Source: Radicibacter daui (GTDB lineage: Bacteria > Pseudomonadota > Alphaproteobacteria > Radicibacterales > Radicibacteraceae). Taken from it: DNA of 64,000 nucleotides. Below are positions 8,312-16,659 of the stretch, piece by piece (position 1 is the first letter of the stretch; each line of letters starts with the position of its first letter). Made by a program: the position numbers and the translations under genes. The notes under the pieces are model-generated. The model worked only from the letters and a program-made list of their open reading frames with translations. It was not told the DNA's origin and ran no database searches. Location of the stretch: positions 1,570,501 through 1,634,500 of the forward strand of contig CP131056.1 of assembly GCA_030657355.1 (NCBI GenBank), given 5' to 3'.

Positions 8312-9175
8312 ATGTCGGTGTTCGGGACCATCATGAGGGCCGGTTTTGGCGTGTTGCGTTTCAACCGTGCTGAAATTTTCCGCTTCGGCTTGCTGCCGCA
8401 ACTCGTTGTCGCCGCTCTTACCGTCTATGTCGGCTGGCTGACATCACGGGAAATGGCGGAAGGTATGGGCGCCGCACAGGCGTTGGGGGTTGCCTGTGTC
8501 GCCGTGCTGGCCTGGGTGTTCCAGTCTCTGGTTTTCAGCCGTTGGGCACGTTTCTGCCTGCTCGGCTCGGAGCCGGTTACAGGATGGTCGCTGGTGCCGG
8601 ACGCTGCTGCCCGTCGCACGATGAGCGCGCAGCTCGTGCTGTTTCTGCTTCTCGTGGGGGTGACGATCCCGTTTGGCCTCGTTCTCGGAGGGTTGATATT
8701 TGTCCTGCGAGGTGCGGGTGGCCCGCCCGCCTTTCTGCAATTCATGCCGTTGCTTGTCGGCCTTGTTGCGCTCGTTGCCGGCCTCAGGCTGACGCCCTAT
8801 CCGCTCGCCCGGGCCGCCGGCCTCAAGAAAACCATCGGTTCCGTCTGGCGGGTGATGGGCGGCTCCCGGGTCTGGCCGCTTCTCGGCGCCCTGATCGTCG
8901 CCGGGTTGGTGCAGCTTCTTCTGAAGGCTGTGATTGGTGGCCTGATCGGGCTGGCGGTCGGCCTTGGAGCAAACCTGTCGGGGGACACCGTGAGCCCGAT
9001 GCTGGTCGGCACCGTTCTGGCAGCGCAGGGTGTCGCCGATCTGGTGACGGGCCTGTTCTTCTATCCGGTCTTCATCGCCATGATCGCTTGTGCCTTCAAG
9101 GCCGCGCTGGCGGCGCGGGATGCGCCGGTTGCTGAACCTGAGCCACCGTCGCAAGAGGCTGAACCGCTGCCCTGA
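8312..9175 (+). CDS. Membrane protein of unknown function, tandem paralogue 3
   Basis: Third tandem paralogue, 287 residues. It begins MSVFGTIMRAGFGVLRFNRA and repeats the family landmarks FSRWARFCLL, GWSLVPDAAARR and YPLARAAGLKKTIGSVWRVM, with hydrophobic segments between. It is closer to paralogue 1 than to paralogue 2. ATG 8312 follows a GAGGGAG motif that is rather close; an in-frame ATG at 8261 is the alternative. The C-terminus ends in a short acidic, proline-containing tail. A strong bidirectional terminator follows. No enzymatic motif is visible; a membrane or envelope role is all I can infer. Confidence 0.75.
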   Translation: MSVFGTIMRAGFGVLRFNRAEIFRFGLLPQLVVAALTVYVGWLTSREMAEGMGAAQALGVACVAVLAWVFQSLVFSRWARFCLLGSEPVTGWSLVPDAAARRTMSAQLVLFLLLVGVTIPFGLVLGGLIFVLRGAGGPPAFLQFMPLLVGLVALVAGLRLTPYPLARAAGLKKTIGSVWRVMGGSRVWPLLGALIVAGLVQLLLKAVIGGLIGLAVGLGANLSGDTVSPMLVGTVLAAQGVADLVTGLFFYPVFIAMIACAFKAALAARDAPVAEPEPPSQEAEPLP

Positions 9176-9191
9176 GTTCAAGCGTACGGGT

Positions 9192-9226
9192 AAAAAAGGC
9201 GCTTCGAAACCGAAGCGCCCTTTTTT
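9192..9226. terminator. Bidirectional intrinsic terminator between membrane paralogue 3 and metG
   Basis: Perfect 9-bp stem GGCGCTTCG / CGAAGCGCC with an AAAC loop (9198-9219), flanked by six A on the left and six T on the right. It can terminate both convergent transcripts. Confidence 0.92.
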
Positions 9227-9251
9227 ATTCTCGGCTGGCTAAAGCCTGCTC

Positions 9252-10952
9252 TCAAGCCTTGCCGCCGTACTTTTCCGTCAGCTCTGCCACGCGGGCATCG
9301 TCGATCTTGGCGACGAGCACGTCCGGCAGGGTGAACGCATGGCCGGCCGGGATTGCGCGGATGAGGTCGCCAGTGCTCTCCGTCGGCCAGGGCTGGTTTT
9401 CGGGCAGGCCGAGGGCCGCCAGCATTTTGCCCGCCAGCGTCGGGATGACCGGGGCGGAGAGGATGGCGAAGAGGCGGATCAGCGAGAAGGCGCAGCGCGT
9501 GATGGCGGCGGCGCGCTCCGGATCGGTCTTGAGCGCTGTCCACGGCGCTTCGTCGGCCAGATACTGGTTGCCCAGCACCCAGATGGCGCGCAGCTCGGCC
9601 AGCGCCTTGCGGTACTGGATGGCCTCAAGGTTCTCCGTCAGTGCCTTGATGCGTTCGTCGAGGGCCTTTGCCAGCGCTTCTTCCGCCGGGCCGTAGTCGC
9701 CGCCTGCCGGCACCGCATCACCGAACTTGGACTGGGTGAATTTCAGCGTGCGGTTCACGAAGTTGCCGAGCACGTCGGCCAGATCCTTGTTCACCTGGCC
9801 GGCAAAGCCTTCCAGCGTGAAGGAGCTGTCATCCGTCTCCGGTGCATTGGCGATCAGCACATAGCGCCAGTAGTCCGCCGGGAATTCGGCAAGGGCCTGG
9901 TCGGTAAAGATGCCGCGGCGCTGGCTGGTGGAGAACTTGCCGCCATACCAGGTCAGCCAGTTAAAGCCCTTGATGTAGTCAACGAGCTTCCATGCCTCGC
10001 CCGAGCCCATGATGGTGGCGGGGAAGGACACGGTGTGGAAGGGGATGTTGTCCTTGGCCATGAACTCCGTGTAACGCACGTCGTCCGCCTCGAACCACCA
10101 GCGCTTCCAGTCGCGCTTTTCTTCCGGCGCGGCATCGGCCCATTCCTTGGTGGCGGCGATGTACTCGATAGGCGCATCGAACCACACGTAATAAACCTTG
10201 CCCTCATAACCCGGCCGGCCCACCGGCACGCCCCAGGCGAGGTCGCGGGTGATGCAGCGGTCGCGCAGGCCTTCCTTAAGCCACTTCTGGGCGATGGAGG
10301 TGACGAGAACCGGCCAGTCCTTTTCCTTGCTGTCGATCCAGCTCTGGATCTTCGCCTCGACTTCGGGATTGTCGAGCTTCAGGAACAGGTGGCGGGTGTC
10401 GCGCACTTCCAGATTGGTGGAGCCAGAAACCGCCGAGCGCGGATTGATGAGGTCCGTCGGGTCCAGGAGCTTGGTGCAGTTCTCGCACTGGTCGCCGCGT
10501 GCACGCTCATAGCCGCAATGCGGGCAGGTGCCCTCGACATAACGGTCCGGCAGATAGCGACCGTCATCGATCGAATAGATCTGCTGGATGGTGCGCTCTT
10601 CAATCAGGCCATTGGCGTTGAGCATGGCGGCGAAATGCTGCGTCAGCTCATAGTTCTGCTGGCTTGAGGAGCGACCGAAATGGTCGAAGCTGAGGCCGAA
10701 GCGCTTGTAGATATCCTTCTGGATCTCATGCTGCTCGGCGCAATAGGTCGCCACATCCTGGCCCGCGGCAATCGCCGCCAGCTCGGCCGGCGTGCCGTGT
10801 TCGTCGGTTGCGCAGATGAACATCACCTCGTTGCCCCGTGCCCGCATGAAGCGCGCATAGACATCCGCCGGCAGCATGGACCCGACAAGGTTGCCGAGAT
10901 GCTTGATGCCATTGATGTAGGGGAGCGCGCTGGTGATGAGGGTGCGGGCCAT
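9252..10952 (-). CDS. metG: Methionyl-tRNA synthetase
   Basis: Class I aminoacyl-tRNA synthetase charging tRNA-Met, 566 residues. The N-terminus [20 protein letters not shown] contains the HIGH-equivalent HLGN. A zinc-binding knuckle reads [17 protein letters not shown] at about residues 142-158, and the KMSKS loop appears as KFSTSQRRG. The C-terminal anticodon-binding helical domain is present. There is no appended C-terminal tRNA-binding (EMAP-like) domain, consistent with the shorter form of the enzyme. It is transcribed convergently to the membrane paralogues and ends at a shared terminator. Confidence 0.96.
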   Translation of the reverse strand: MARTLITSALPYINGIKHLGNLVGSMLPADVYARFMRARGNEVMFICATDEHGTPAELAAIAAGQDVATYCAEQHEIQKDIYKRFGLSFDHFGRSSSQQNYELTQHFAAMLNANGLIEERTIQQIYSIDDGRYLPDRYVEGTCPHCGYERARGDQCENCTKLLDPTDLINPRSAVSGSTNLEVRDTRHLFLKLDNPEVEAKIQSWIDSKEKDWPVLVTSIAQKWLKEGLRDRCITRDLAWGVPVGRPGYEGKVYYVWFDAPIEYIAATKEWADAAPEEKRDWKRWWFEADDVRYTEFMAKDNIPFHTVSFPATIMGSGEAWKLVDYIKGFNWLTWYGGKFSTSQRRGIFTDQALAEFPADYWRYVLIANAPETDDSSFTLEGFAGQVNKDLADVLGNFVNRTLKFTQSKFGDAVPAGGDYGPAEEALAKALDERIKALTENLEAIQYRKALAELRAIWVLGNQYLADEAPWTALKTDPERAAAITRCAFSLIRLFAILSAPVIPTLAGKMLAALGLPENQPWPTESTGDLIRAIPAGHAFTLPDVLVAKIDDARVAELTEKYGGKA

Positions 10953-11147
10953 GGGCTACCTTGTTCTGGCTCTGGGGGGCGATAGTCCGGCAGATGGGGC
11001 GGCCCGTCCTGCGGGACAAGCCATGCAGGCGCCGGGCGGCCATGCCCATCCCGCAGGTCCACCGCGGAAAAAGTGTGGCCATGGCGTGCCATCAAGCCCG
11101 CGCCGCGTCAAGCACAGCCTCGTTTTGAGGGGGCGTGCTTGCGCGCG

Positions 11148-12458
11148 TCAGCCGCTGCCCGCCAGGGCCGCCTGGGTCGCGGAGATGAATTCCTGCGGCA
11201 GGGGCTGCTGTGGCACCGGGACAGGGATATCGCCCATCAGCGCGCTGCCGCAGAGGAAGCGGAAACCGTTTTGTGCGGCGATGCCGGCAATACGCTTGGT
11301 GTTGACGTCGCGCAGATAGGAGGCGAGGCCGGCGCGTTTCAGCGCGGTGCCCATGCGCCATAGCTCGCTGCCGAGCTGGTCGATGGTCAGGCTGCAGTTG
11401 TGCAACGAGACACCCACCAGCTTGATGCCGCTGTTGGCATAGACGGCAGGGTTGAAGGCCTGGATGGCCTGGCTGGCGTAAATCTCGGCGCAGAAGGGGC
11501 GGAAGGCTGCGGCGAGCTGGGCGAGGTTTTGTGCCGGCGCCCCGGCGGGTACGCCGGCAATCTCGATGAAGAGATGCCGGCGCAGGTGCCGCGGTATCTC
11601 GCCCAGAAGCGAGGTGTAGCGGGCGCGCAGTCCGTAAGAGATCACGGCTTCATAATGTGCCTGGACCGTCACGAAGATGACGTTGTTGTGGGCCAGAGCG
11701 TCGCTGAGCGCCGTCATGGACTGGATGAGGCTGGAGCGGTCGAGCCAGCCCACTTCTTCCCAGTTGTCGGGGGCGTCCAGCGCTTCGAGATCCTCGACCT
11801 GCGCGCCGCCCGGCAGGCGGCTGATGCCGATGCACAGGTTGGAGACGATACGCTGGGCAGGGGCATCCCAGATCGGCCGGAAAACATGCTCTATCTCGCC
11901 GGTTGCCTTGCTGGTAATCGAGGCGGGCATGTGGTCTGCGGCCTCCCGCTTGCGCGAGATTGCCGGGCGCGGTGTGGCCTCCGGAGGTGTGGATTTGGCC
12001 GGCGTTGATGCCGGTGCCGCCGGCGGAACCTCACCCCCGGCCTCCTTCAGCAACTCGCTGAGCGAGCTTCCATCGGCGCAGAGTTCGGCCAGGGCAACCA
12101 CCGGCAGATCGATCCGCAAGCCCTGCGCTTCCAGCTCGCCCACGCAGTAGCGCGCAATCTCTTCACGGATGTGCTTGCAGGTTGTGTGAGGGTCGCCATG
12201 GCTGGGTTCCACGAAAATCAGTAGCCAGCTGTCCTCGTCCGGCAACTCGATGGAGAGGTCGGGCTGGATCACGTGCTGCTCGATGATACGCCGGCAGGCC
12301 CTGAGGATGCGTTCATGCAAGGCATCGAAGCGGTCGCCAAGACGCTTGTGCACCTCATCAAGGCCGATGATCTGCAGCGCGCCTGTGGGAAGGTCCCGCT
12401 GCTTCTCCAGAAGCTGCTTCAGCAGCTCACCCAGTTCCTTGCGTCCCTCCGGGCTCAT
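11148..12458 (-). CDS. Uncharacterised protein, possible degenerate EAL-like C-terminal domain
   Basis: Protein of 436 residues that I cannot assign firmly. The N-terminal part (to about residue 130) is helical, then mixed alpha/beta (SWLLIFVEPSHGDPHTTCKH). A Pro/Ala/Thr-rich linker lies at about 140-175. The C-terminal ~220 residues have a rhythm recalling EAL-type TIM barrels: RHLFIEIAGVP, then GIKLVGVSLH, then YLRDVNTKRIAGIAAQNGFR and FLCGSALMGDIP, where active enzymes have DDFGTG and QGY..G.P signatures. The catalytic EAL and metal-binding acidic residues are not recognisable, so if the fold is right it is probably a non-catalytic sensor. No membrane segment is seen. Confidence 0.5.
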   Translation of the reverse strand: MSPEGRKELGELLKQLLEKQRDLPTGALQIIGLDEVHKRLGDRFDALHERILRACRRIIEQHVIQPDLSIELPDEDSWLLIFVEPSHGDPHTTCKHIREEIARYCVGELEAQGLRIDLPVVALAELCADGSSLSELLKEAGGEVPPAAPASTPAKSTPPEATPRPAISRKREAADHMPASITSKATGEIEHVFRPIWDAPAQRIVSNLCIGISRLPGGAQVEDLEALDAPDNWEEVGWLDRSSLIQSMTALSDALAHNNVIFVTVQAHYEAVISYGLRARYTSLLGEIPRHLRRHLFIEIAGVPAGAPAQNLAQLAAAFRPFCAEIYASQAIQAFNPAVYANSGIKLVGVSLHNCSLTIDQLGSELWRMGTALKRAGLASYLRDVNTKRIAGIAAQNGFRFLCGSALMGDIPVPVPQQPLPQEFISATQAALAGSG

Positions 12459-12613
12459 TTTTGTCTGCCCCGTGATTTATATTCCGGCTGGTGGCCAGCT
12501 TATCAAATCCGCACGCCCGGCTCATCTCATCCGTGCGCATAGGCCGCCTTAACTCTCTTTGCCTTCATGCGTATGCAGAAGGGTGTTGGCGCGGGCGTGA
12601 GAAACCCATATAG

Positions 12614-12646
12614 TTGCCAAAAGCAATTAATTTAATGCCAAAGGCA
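12614..12646 (+). promoter_or_regulatory. Probable MarR-type operators upstream of the MarR-GNAT gene
   Basis: Two short palindromes, TTGCcaaaaGCAA (12614-12626) and TGCCaaaGGCA (12636-12646), lie just before ATG 12652 and are separated by an AT-rich spacer. They resemble the MarR consensus TTGCCnnGGCAA. Position over the promoter and ribosome-binding region suggests autorepression by the downstream protein. Confidence 0.55.
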
Positions 12647-12651
12647 GTCTT

Positions 12652-13590
12652 ATGCCCAACACCTCCCCCGACTCTGTAATCGATCAGGCCGACGCGCTGC
12701 GGCGCTTCAACCGCCTCTATACCCGCGAGATTGCCTTGCTGGCGGAAGACCATCTGGAAAGCGGTCTCGCCCTTGCCGAAGTGCGGCTGCTCTATGAGCT
12801 GGAGCACGGGCCGGCGCTGAGCGCGGGAGAGCTTGCCGGTTTTCTCGGCCTTGATGCCGGTTATATGAGCCGGCTTGTTACGCGCCTGCGAACCGCCGGG
12901 CTGGTGGAGCGCCAGCGCGATACCGGGGACGGGCGGCGGTGGTTTCTGAGCCTGACGGCGGCCGGCCACGCGATGCTTGCCCCGCTGGAAGAAAAGGCCC
13001 GCCGGCAGATTGCCGGCCTCTTAGGGCGTCTTGGCGAAAGCCGCACCCGGCAACTGTTGCAAGGCGCCGGCGAGATGGAGCGGGCGCTGGCCGGTACGGC
13101 GCGCCCGGTCGTGCTGCGGCAGCACCAGCCGGGGGATCTTGGCTGGATCCTGGAGCGCCACGGGGCGCTTTATGCCGGCGAATGGGGCTTCAACCAGCAG
13201 TTCGAGGCACTGGTGGCCGACGTGCTGGCGGATTTTGCCCGCCGGCATGACCCCTCACGCGAGCGTTGCTGGGTCGCGGTGCGCGATGGCGAACGGCTTG
13301 GCAGCGTCATGCTGGTCGATGCCGGGCAGACAGATATCCCTACCGCCAAACTGCGGTTGCTGCTGGTGGAGCCCTCGGCCCGGGGTCTCGGCCTCGGACG
13401 GCAGCTGGTGGCGGAGGCCATCGCCTTTGCGCGCAGCGCCGGCTACCGGCGCATGACGCTCTGGACCAATGATGTGCTGACGGCTGCGCGTGCGATTTAT
13501 CAAAAGGAGGGCTTCGGTCTCGTCAAAAGCGAGCCGCACCGGCTTTTCGGGGCGCCGATGGTGGGCGAGACCTGGGAGCGTGACCTCTGA
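12652..13590 (+). CDS. MarR-type HTH / GNAT N-acetyltransferase fusion protein
   Basis: Two-domain protein of 312 residues. Residues 1-145 form a MarR-like winged helix: ALSAGELAGFLGLDAGYMSR is the recognition region, then LVERQRDTGDGRRW the wing. Residues 150-312 are a GNAT acyltransferase domain with the acetyl-CoA motif ARGLGLGRQLV and the C-terminal AIYQKEGFGLV. Such fusions couple DNA binding to acetyl-transfer; substrate and target genes are not known. Operator-like palindromes lie immediately upstream of its own start, suggesting autoregulation. It precedes the heptose genes but is separated from them by about 90 bases, so a regulatory link to them is only possible. Confidence 0.88.
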   Translation: MPNTSPDSVIDQADALRRFNRLYTREIALLAEDHLESGLALAEVRLLYELEHGPALSAGELAGFLGLDAGYMSRLVTRLRTAGLVERQRDTGDGRRWFLSLTAAGHAMLAPLEEKARRQIAGLLGRLGESRTRQLLQGAGEMERALAGTARPVVLRQHQPGDLGWILERHGALYAGEWGFNQQFEALVADVLADFARRHDPSRERCWVAVRDGERLGSVMLVDAGQTDIPTAKLRLLLVEPSARGLGLGRQLVAEAIAFARSAGYRRMTLWTNDVLTAARAIYQKEGFGLVKSEPHRLFGAPMVGETWERDL

Positions 13591-13680
13591 GCTTTGCGGT
13601 CTTCGGGATATTGGCTCTTCCGGCGCGTCGATTGTTCTTTATTCTCCGCCCGCAAGCGACAAACGCCGGAAAGCCGAGGG

Positions 13681-14355
13681 ATGATGATGAAGCCTGCCAG
13701 TCCGTTCAAAGAGGTGCCGCTCGGCAGCGATATTCTCATCGATCCGCCCGTCAGCCAGCGGCTTGAGGCGCCCCGGCCGGCACTCTTCCTCGACCGGGAC
13801 GGCGTGGTCATCGAGCAGGTGCACTATATCTCCAGCCTTGACGATGTCCGGCTCGGCCCCGGCACGGCTGAGACGATCAGCCGGGCCAATGCGGCGGGAA
13901 TTCCCGTCGTCATCGTCACCAACCAGGCCGGCCTCGCCAAGGAGCATTTCACGCTCGATCAGTATGAGGCCGTGCATCGCGAAGTGCTGCGCCAGCTGGC
14001 CGCTGCCGGCGCCCATGTCGACCTCACGCTGGCCGCCCCGCACCATGAAGCCGGCGAGGGGCGCTGGTATCACAAGGATCACCCTTGCCGCAAACCCAAC
14101 CCGGGCATGCTGCTGGTGGCGGCCGAGCGGCTCAATATCGACCTTGCCGGCTCGGTTATTGTGGGAGATCGCGCCAGCGACCTTGAGGCCGGCAAGCGGG
14201 CTGGCGTTGCGGCAGGCTTCGGTGTTGCTGCCGGCTATGGCAAGTCGGAGCGGCAGAAAATGGCGGCGCTCGCCACGGCAGACTTCAGGGTGGAATTTCT
14301 TGCCCACCTCGGCGAGGCGGAGGAGATATTTCGCGCCCTTTCCACCGCAGCTTGA
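13681..14355 (+). CDS. gmhB: D-glycero-D-manno-heptose 1,7-bisphosphate phosphatase (HAD superfamily, GmhB-like)
   Basis: HAD phosphatase of 224 residues predicted to remove the C7 phosphate of heptose 1,7-bisphosphate. HAD motif I is LFLDRDGVV, motif II VIVTNQ and motif IV VIVGDRASDLEAGK, with CRKPNPGM as in GmhB/HisB-N. The zinc loop is altered: where GmhB has C-x-H...C-x-C, this protein reads APHHEAGEG...DHPCRKP, keeping one Cys and substituting Ala and His elsewhere. I start at ATG 13681; the GAGGG ribosome-binding site fits the in-frame ATG at 13687 equally well. The frame is open further upstream but without protein-like sequence. It opens the heptose locus. Confidence 0.82.
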   Translation: MMMKPASPFKEVPLGSDILIDPPVSQRLEAPRPALFLDRDGVVIEQVHYISSLDDVRLGPGTAETISRANAAGIPVVIVTNQAGLAKEHFTLDQYEAVHREVLRQLAAAGAHVDLTLAAPHHEAGEGRWYHKDHPCRKPNPGMLLVAAERLNIDLAGSVIVGDRASDLEAGKRAGVAAGFGVAAGYGKSERQKMAALATADFRVEFLAHLGEAEEIFRALSTAA

Positions 14356-14443
14356 GAAGGCGCGCCGGTAACCACTGATTAACCGCTTGGGAAGTTGCCT
14401 CCGCCTGCGTTAGATTCTTTTGAAAATAAACGCGGGAGCCGAA

Positions 14444-15007
14444 ATGTCTGATCGTCTCCGGGTCCGGAATTTCATTGAACGGACCCTGGAAAGTTTCGCC
14501 CGGCTCGGTGAGCTTGAAGAAATTATTGCCGAAGCCGGCGGCGTCATGCGCCGCTCTATTGAAGGCGGCGGCAAGATCATGTTCTGCGGCAACGGCGGCT
14601 CTGCGGCAGACAGCCAGCACATGGCAGCCGAGCTGATGGGACGTTACCTGATCGAGCGTAATCCCATGCCGGCCATCGCGCTGACGACGGACACCTCGGC
14701 GCTCACCGCCATCGGCAACGACTATGGCTATGACAAGGTTTTCAGCCGTCAGGTGCGGGCCCACGGCCGCCCGGGCGACGTGCTGGTGGGCATCACCACC
14801 AGCGGGAACAGCGAAAACGTGATCCAGGCCGCCCGTCAGGCCCGCGAGCAGGGCGTTTTCGTCATCGCTATGACGGGCGAGGGGGGCGGCAGGCTGGCAG
14901 CGGAGGCGGACATGCTGATCGCCGTGCCGTCAGGCCATACGCCCATTATCCAGCAGATGCACATTACCGTGGGGCACATGCTCTGCGATCTGGTTGAAAG
15001 CGGCTGA
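14444..15007 (+). CDS. gmhA: Phosphoheptose isomerase (sedoheptulose 7-phosphate isomerase)
   Basis: SIS-domain isomerase of 187 residues converting sedoheptulose 7-phosphate to D-glycero-D-manno-heptose 7-phosphate, the first step of ADP- and GDP-heptose synthesis. Diagnostic stretches are MFCGNGGSAADSQHMAAEL, TTDTSALTAIGNDYG, VGITTSGNSENV and HTPIIQQMHITVGHMLCDL. I start at ATG 14444, with GGGAG about 8 bases upstream; the open frame extends eight codons further without a better start. It follows gmhB by about 90 bases and leads into the rest of the locus. Confidence 0.94.
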   Translation: MSDRLRVRNFIERTLESFARLGELEEIIAEAGGVMRRSIEGGGKIMFCGNGGSAADSQHMAAELMGRYLIERNPMPAIALTTDTSALTAIGNDYGYDKVFSRQVRAHGRPGDVLVGITTSGNSENVIQAARQAREQGVFVIAMTGEGGGRLAAEADMLIAVPSGHTPIIQQMHITVGHMLCDLVESG

Positions 15008-15127
15008 AAGTACTTGATGGCACAGGGGTTGCTTGTGTGGCCTTGAGGCCCTTCAAGGGCAAAAGAATAACAGGGCCCAGCCGGCAGTCCGGGCGACATC
15101 GCGGCGGCGGACGAGGAGTATTCGATC

Positions 15128-16657
15128 TTGGCAAGCAACGTTGACGTACTGTTCATCAACCCCGGCGATCGCAAGCAGATTTACCAAAATCTCGCCGACG
15201 AGTTTAGTGCTGTGGAGCCGCCGGTTTTTGCCGGGCTGTTCGCCACCTATGCGCGCCGCCACGGATACGAGGCCGCCATCTACGACGTGCCCGCGCTGAT
15301 GGTGAGCGCGGAAGAAGCGGCAAAGGCGGCCATCGAGCACAAGCCCCGCCTCGTGGTGCTGGTAGTCTACGGTTTCCAGCCTTCCGCCTCGACGCAGAAC
15401 ATGGGCTCCGCCGGCAAGATCGCCCGCCTTATCCGCGAGGCCGCGCCGGACCTGCCGATCATGATGACGGGCACCCATCCTGCCGCGCTGCCGGAGCAGA
15501 CGATGCGGGAAGAGGCGGTGGACTTTGTCTGCGACCTTGAAGGGCCGGTTACCATCGTCAAGACGCTGGAGGCCATGGCCGCCGGCGGGGGCGAGGCCTT
15601 TGCCGCCGTTCCCAGCCTCTGGTGGCGCCGCGGCGGCGACATCGTGCGCCCGGCAACCGGGGAGCAGCTGATCAAGGACCTTGATGAGGCCATGCCCGGC
15701 ATCGCCTGGGATCTGCTGCCGATGGAGAAGTACCGTGCCCATAACTGGCACTGCTTCGACCATATCGAGCATCGCCAGCCTTATGCCGCCATCCACACCA
15801 GCCTCGGCTGTCCCTACAAGTGTAGCTTCTGCTGCATCAACGCGCCCTTCGGCAAGAACGCCTATCGCATGTGGTCGCCGAAGACGATCGTCGAGGAGAT
15901 CGACTTCCTCGTCGAGAAACACGGCGTCAAGAACATCAAGTTCGTCGACGAGATGTTCGTACTGAACCGCAGCCATGTGCTGGAAATCTGCGACCTGCTG
16001 ATCGAGCGCGGGCACGATCTCAACATCTGGGCCTATGCCCGTGTCGATACCGTGCAGGACGATATGCTCGACAAGCTCAGGGCCGCCGGCTTCAACTGGC
16101 TGTGCCTCGGCATCGAGAGTGCCAGCGCCTATGTGCGTGACGGGGCCCGCAAGGCCTTCAAGGGCGATGACATCAAGAGTGTCGTGCGCCGCATCCAGGG
16201 CGCGGGCATCCGCGTGCTCGGCAACTATATCTTCGGCCTGCCGGACGATACCTGGGAGAGCATGCGCGAGACGCTGGAGCTGGCGCTCGACATCAATACC
16301 GAGTTCGCCAATTTCTACTCGGCCATGGCCTATCCGGGTTCGGACCTCTACCGCTACGCCGTCACCAACAACATCCAGCTGCCGGCCGAGTGGAAGGATT
16401 ATTCCCAGCACGGTTTCCAGTGCACGCCGCTTGCCAATCCCAAGCTGACGGCGGCTGAAATCCTCACTTACCGCGACTACGCTTGGCAGACCTATTTCTC
16501 CGCGCCGGGCTATCTCGCGCTGGCTGAAAAAACCTTCGGCCCGGCGGTTGTCGATCATATTGCGCGCATGCGCTCTGTGCCGCTGGCGCGCGCGCAGACG
16601 GCGGCCATCCCGGCTCACGCCAAGATTTCCACCTTCCCCATTAGCTCGGTGGCCTGA
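15128..16657 (+). CDS. B12-binding-domain radical SAM protein
   Basis: Radical SAM enzyme of 509 residues with an N-terminal Rossmann-like B12-binding domain (about residues 1-160; VDVLFINPGDR at the start, LPIMMTGTHPAALPE near its end) and a radical SAM core. The iron-sulfur motif is CPYKCSFC (Cys228, Cys232, Cys235). Downstream core features are DEMFVLN, ARVDTV, WLCLGIESAS and GNYIFGLPDDT. Related enzymes (BchE, HpnP, cobalamin-dependent methylases) methylate or rearrange unactivated carbons. The start is TTG with GAGGAG about 9 bases upstream. Placement inside the heptose locus suggests a C-methylation or carbon-skeleton change on a sugar, which is inference. Confidence 0.87.
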   Translation: MASNVDVLFINPGDRKQIYQNLADEFSAVEPPVFAGLFATYARRHGYEAAIYDVPALMVSAEEAAKAAIEHKPRLVVLVVYGFQPSASTQNMGSAGKIARLIREAAPDLPIMMTGTHPAALPEQTMREEAVDFVCDLEGPVTIVKTLEAMAAGGGEAFAAVPSLWWRRGGDIVRPATGEQLIKDLDEAMPGIAWDLLPMEKYRAHNWHCFDHIEHRQPYAAIHTSLGCPYKCSFCCINAPFGKNAYRMWSPKTIVEEIDFLVEKHGVKNIKFVDEMFVLNRSHVLEICDLLIERGHDLNIWAYARVDTVQDDMLDKLRAAGFNWLCLGIESASAYVRDGARKAFKGDDIKSVVRRIQGAGIRVLGNYIFGLPDDTWESMRETLELALDINTEFANFYSAMAYPGSDLYRYAVTNNIQLPAEWKDYSQHGFQCTPLANPKLTAAEILTYRDYAWQTYFSAPGYLALAEKTFGPAVVDHIARMRSVPLARAQTAAIPAHAKISTFPISSVA

Positions 16658-16659
16658 CC

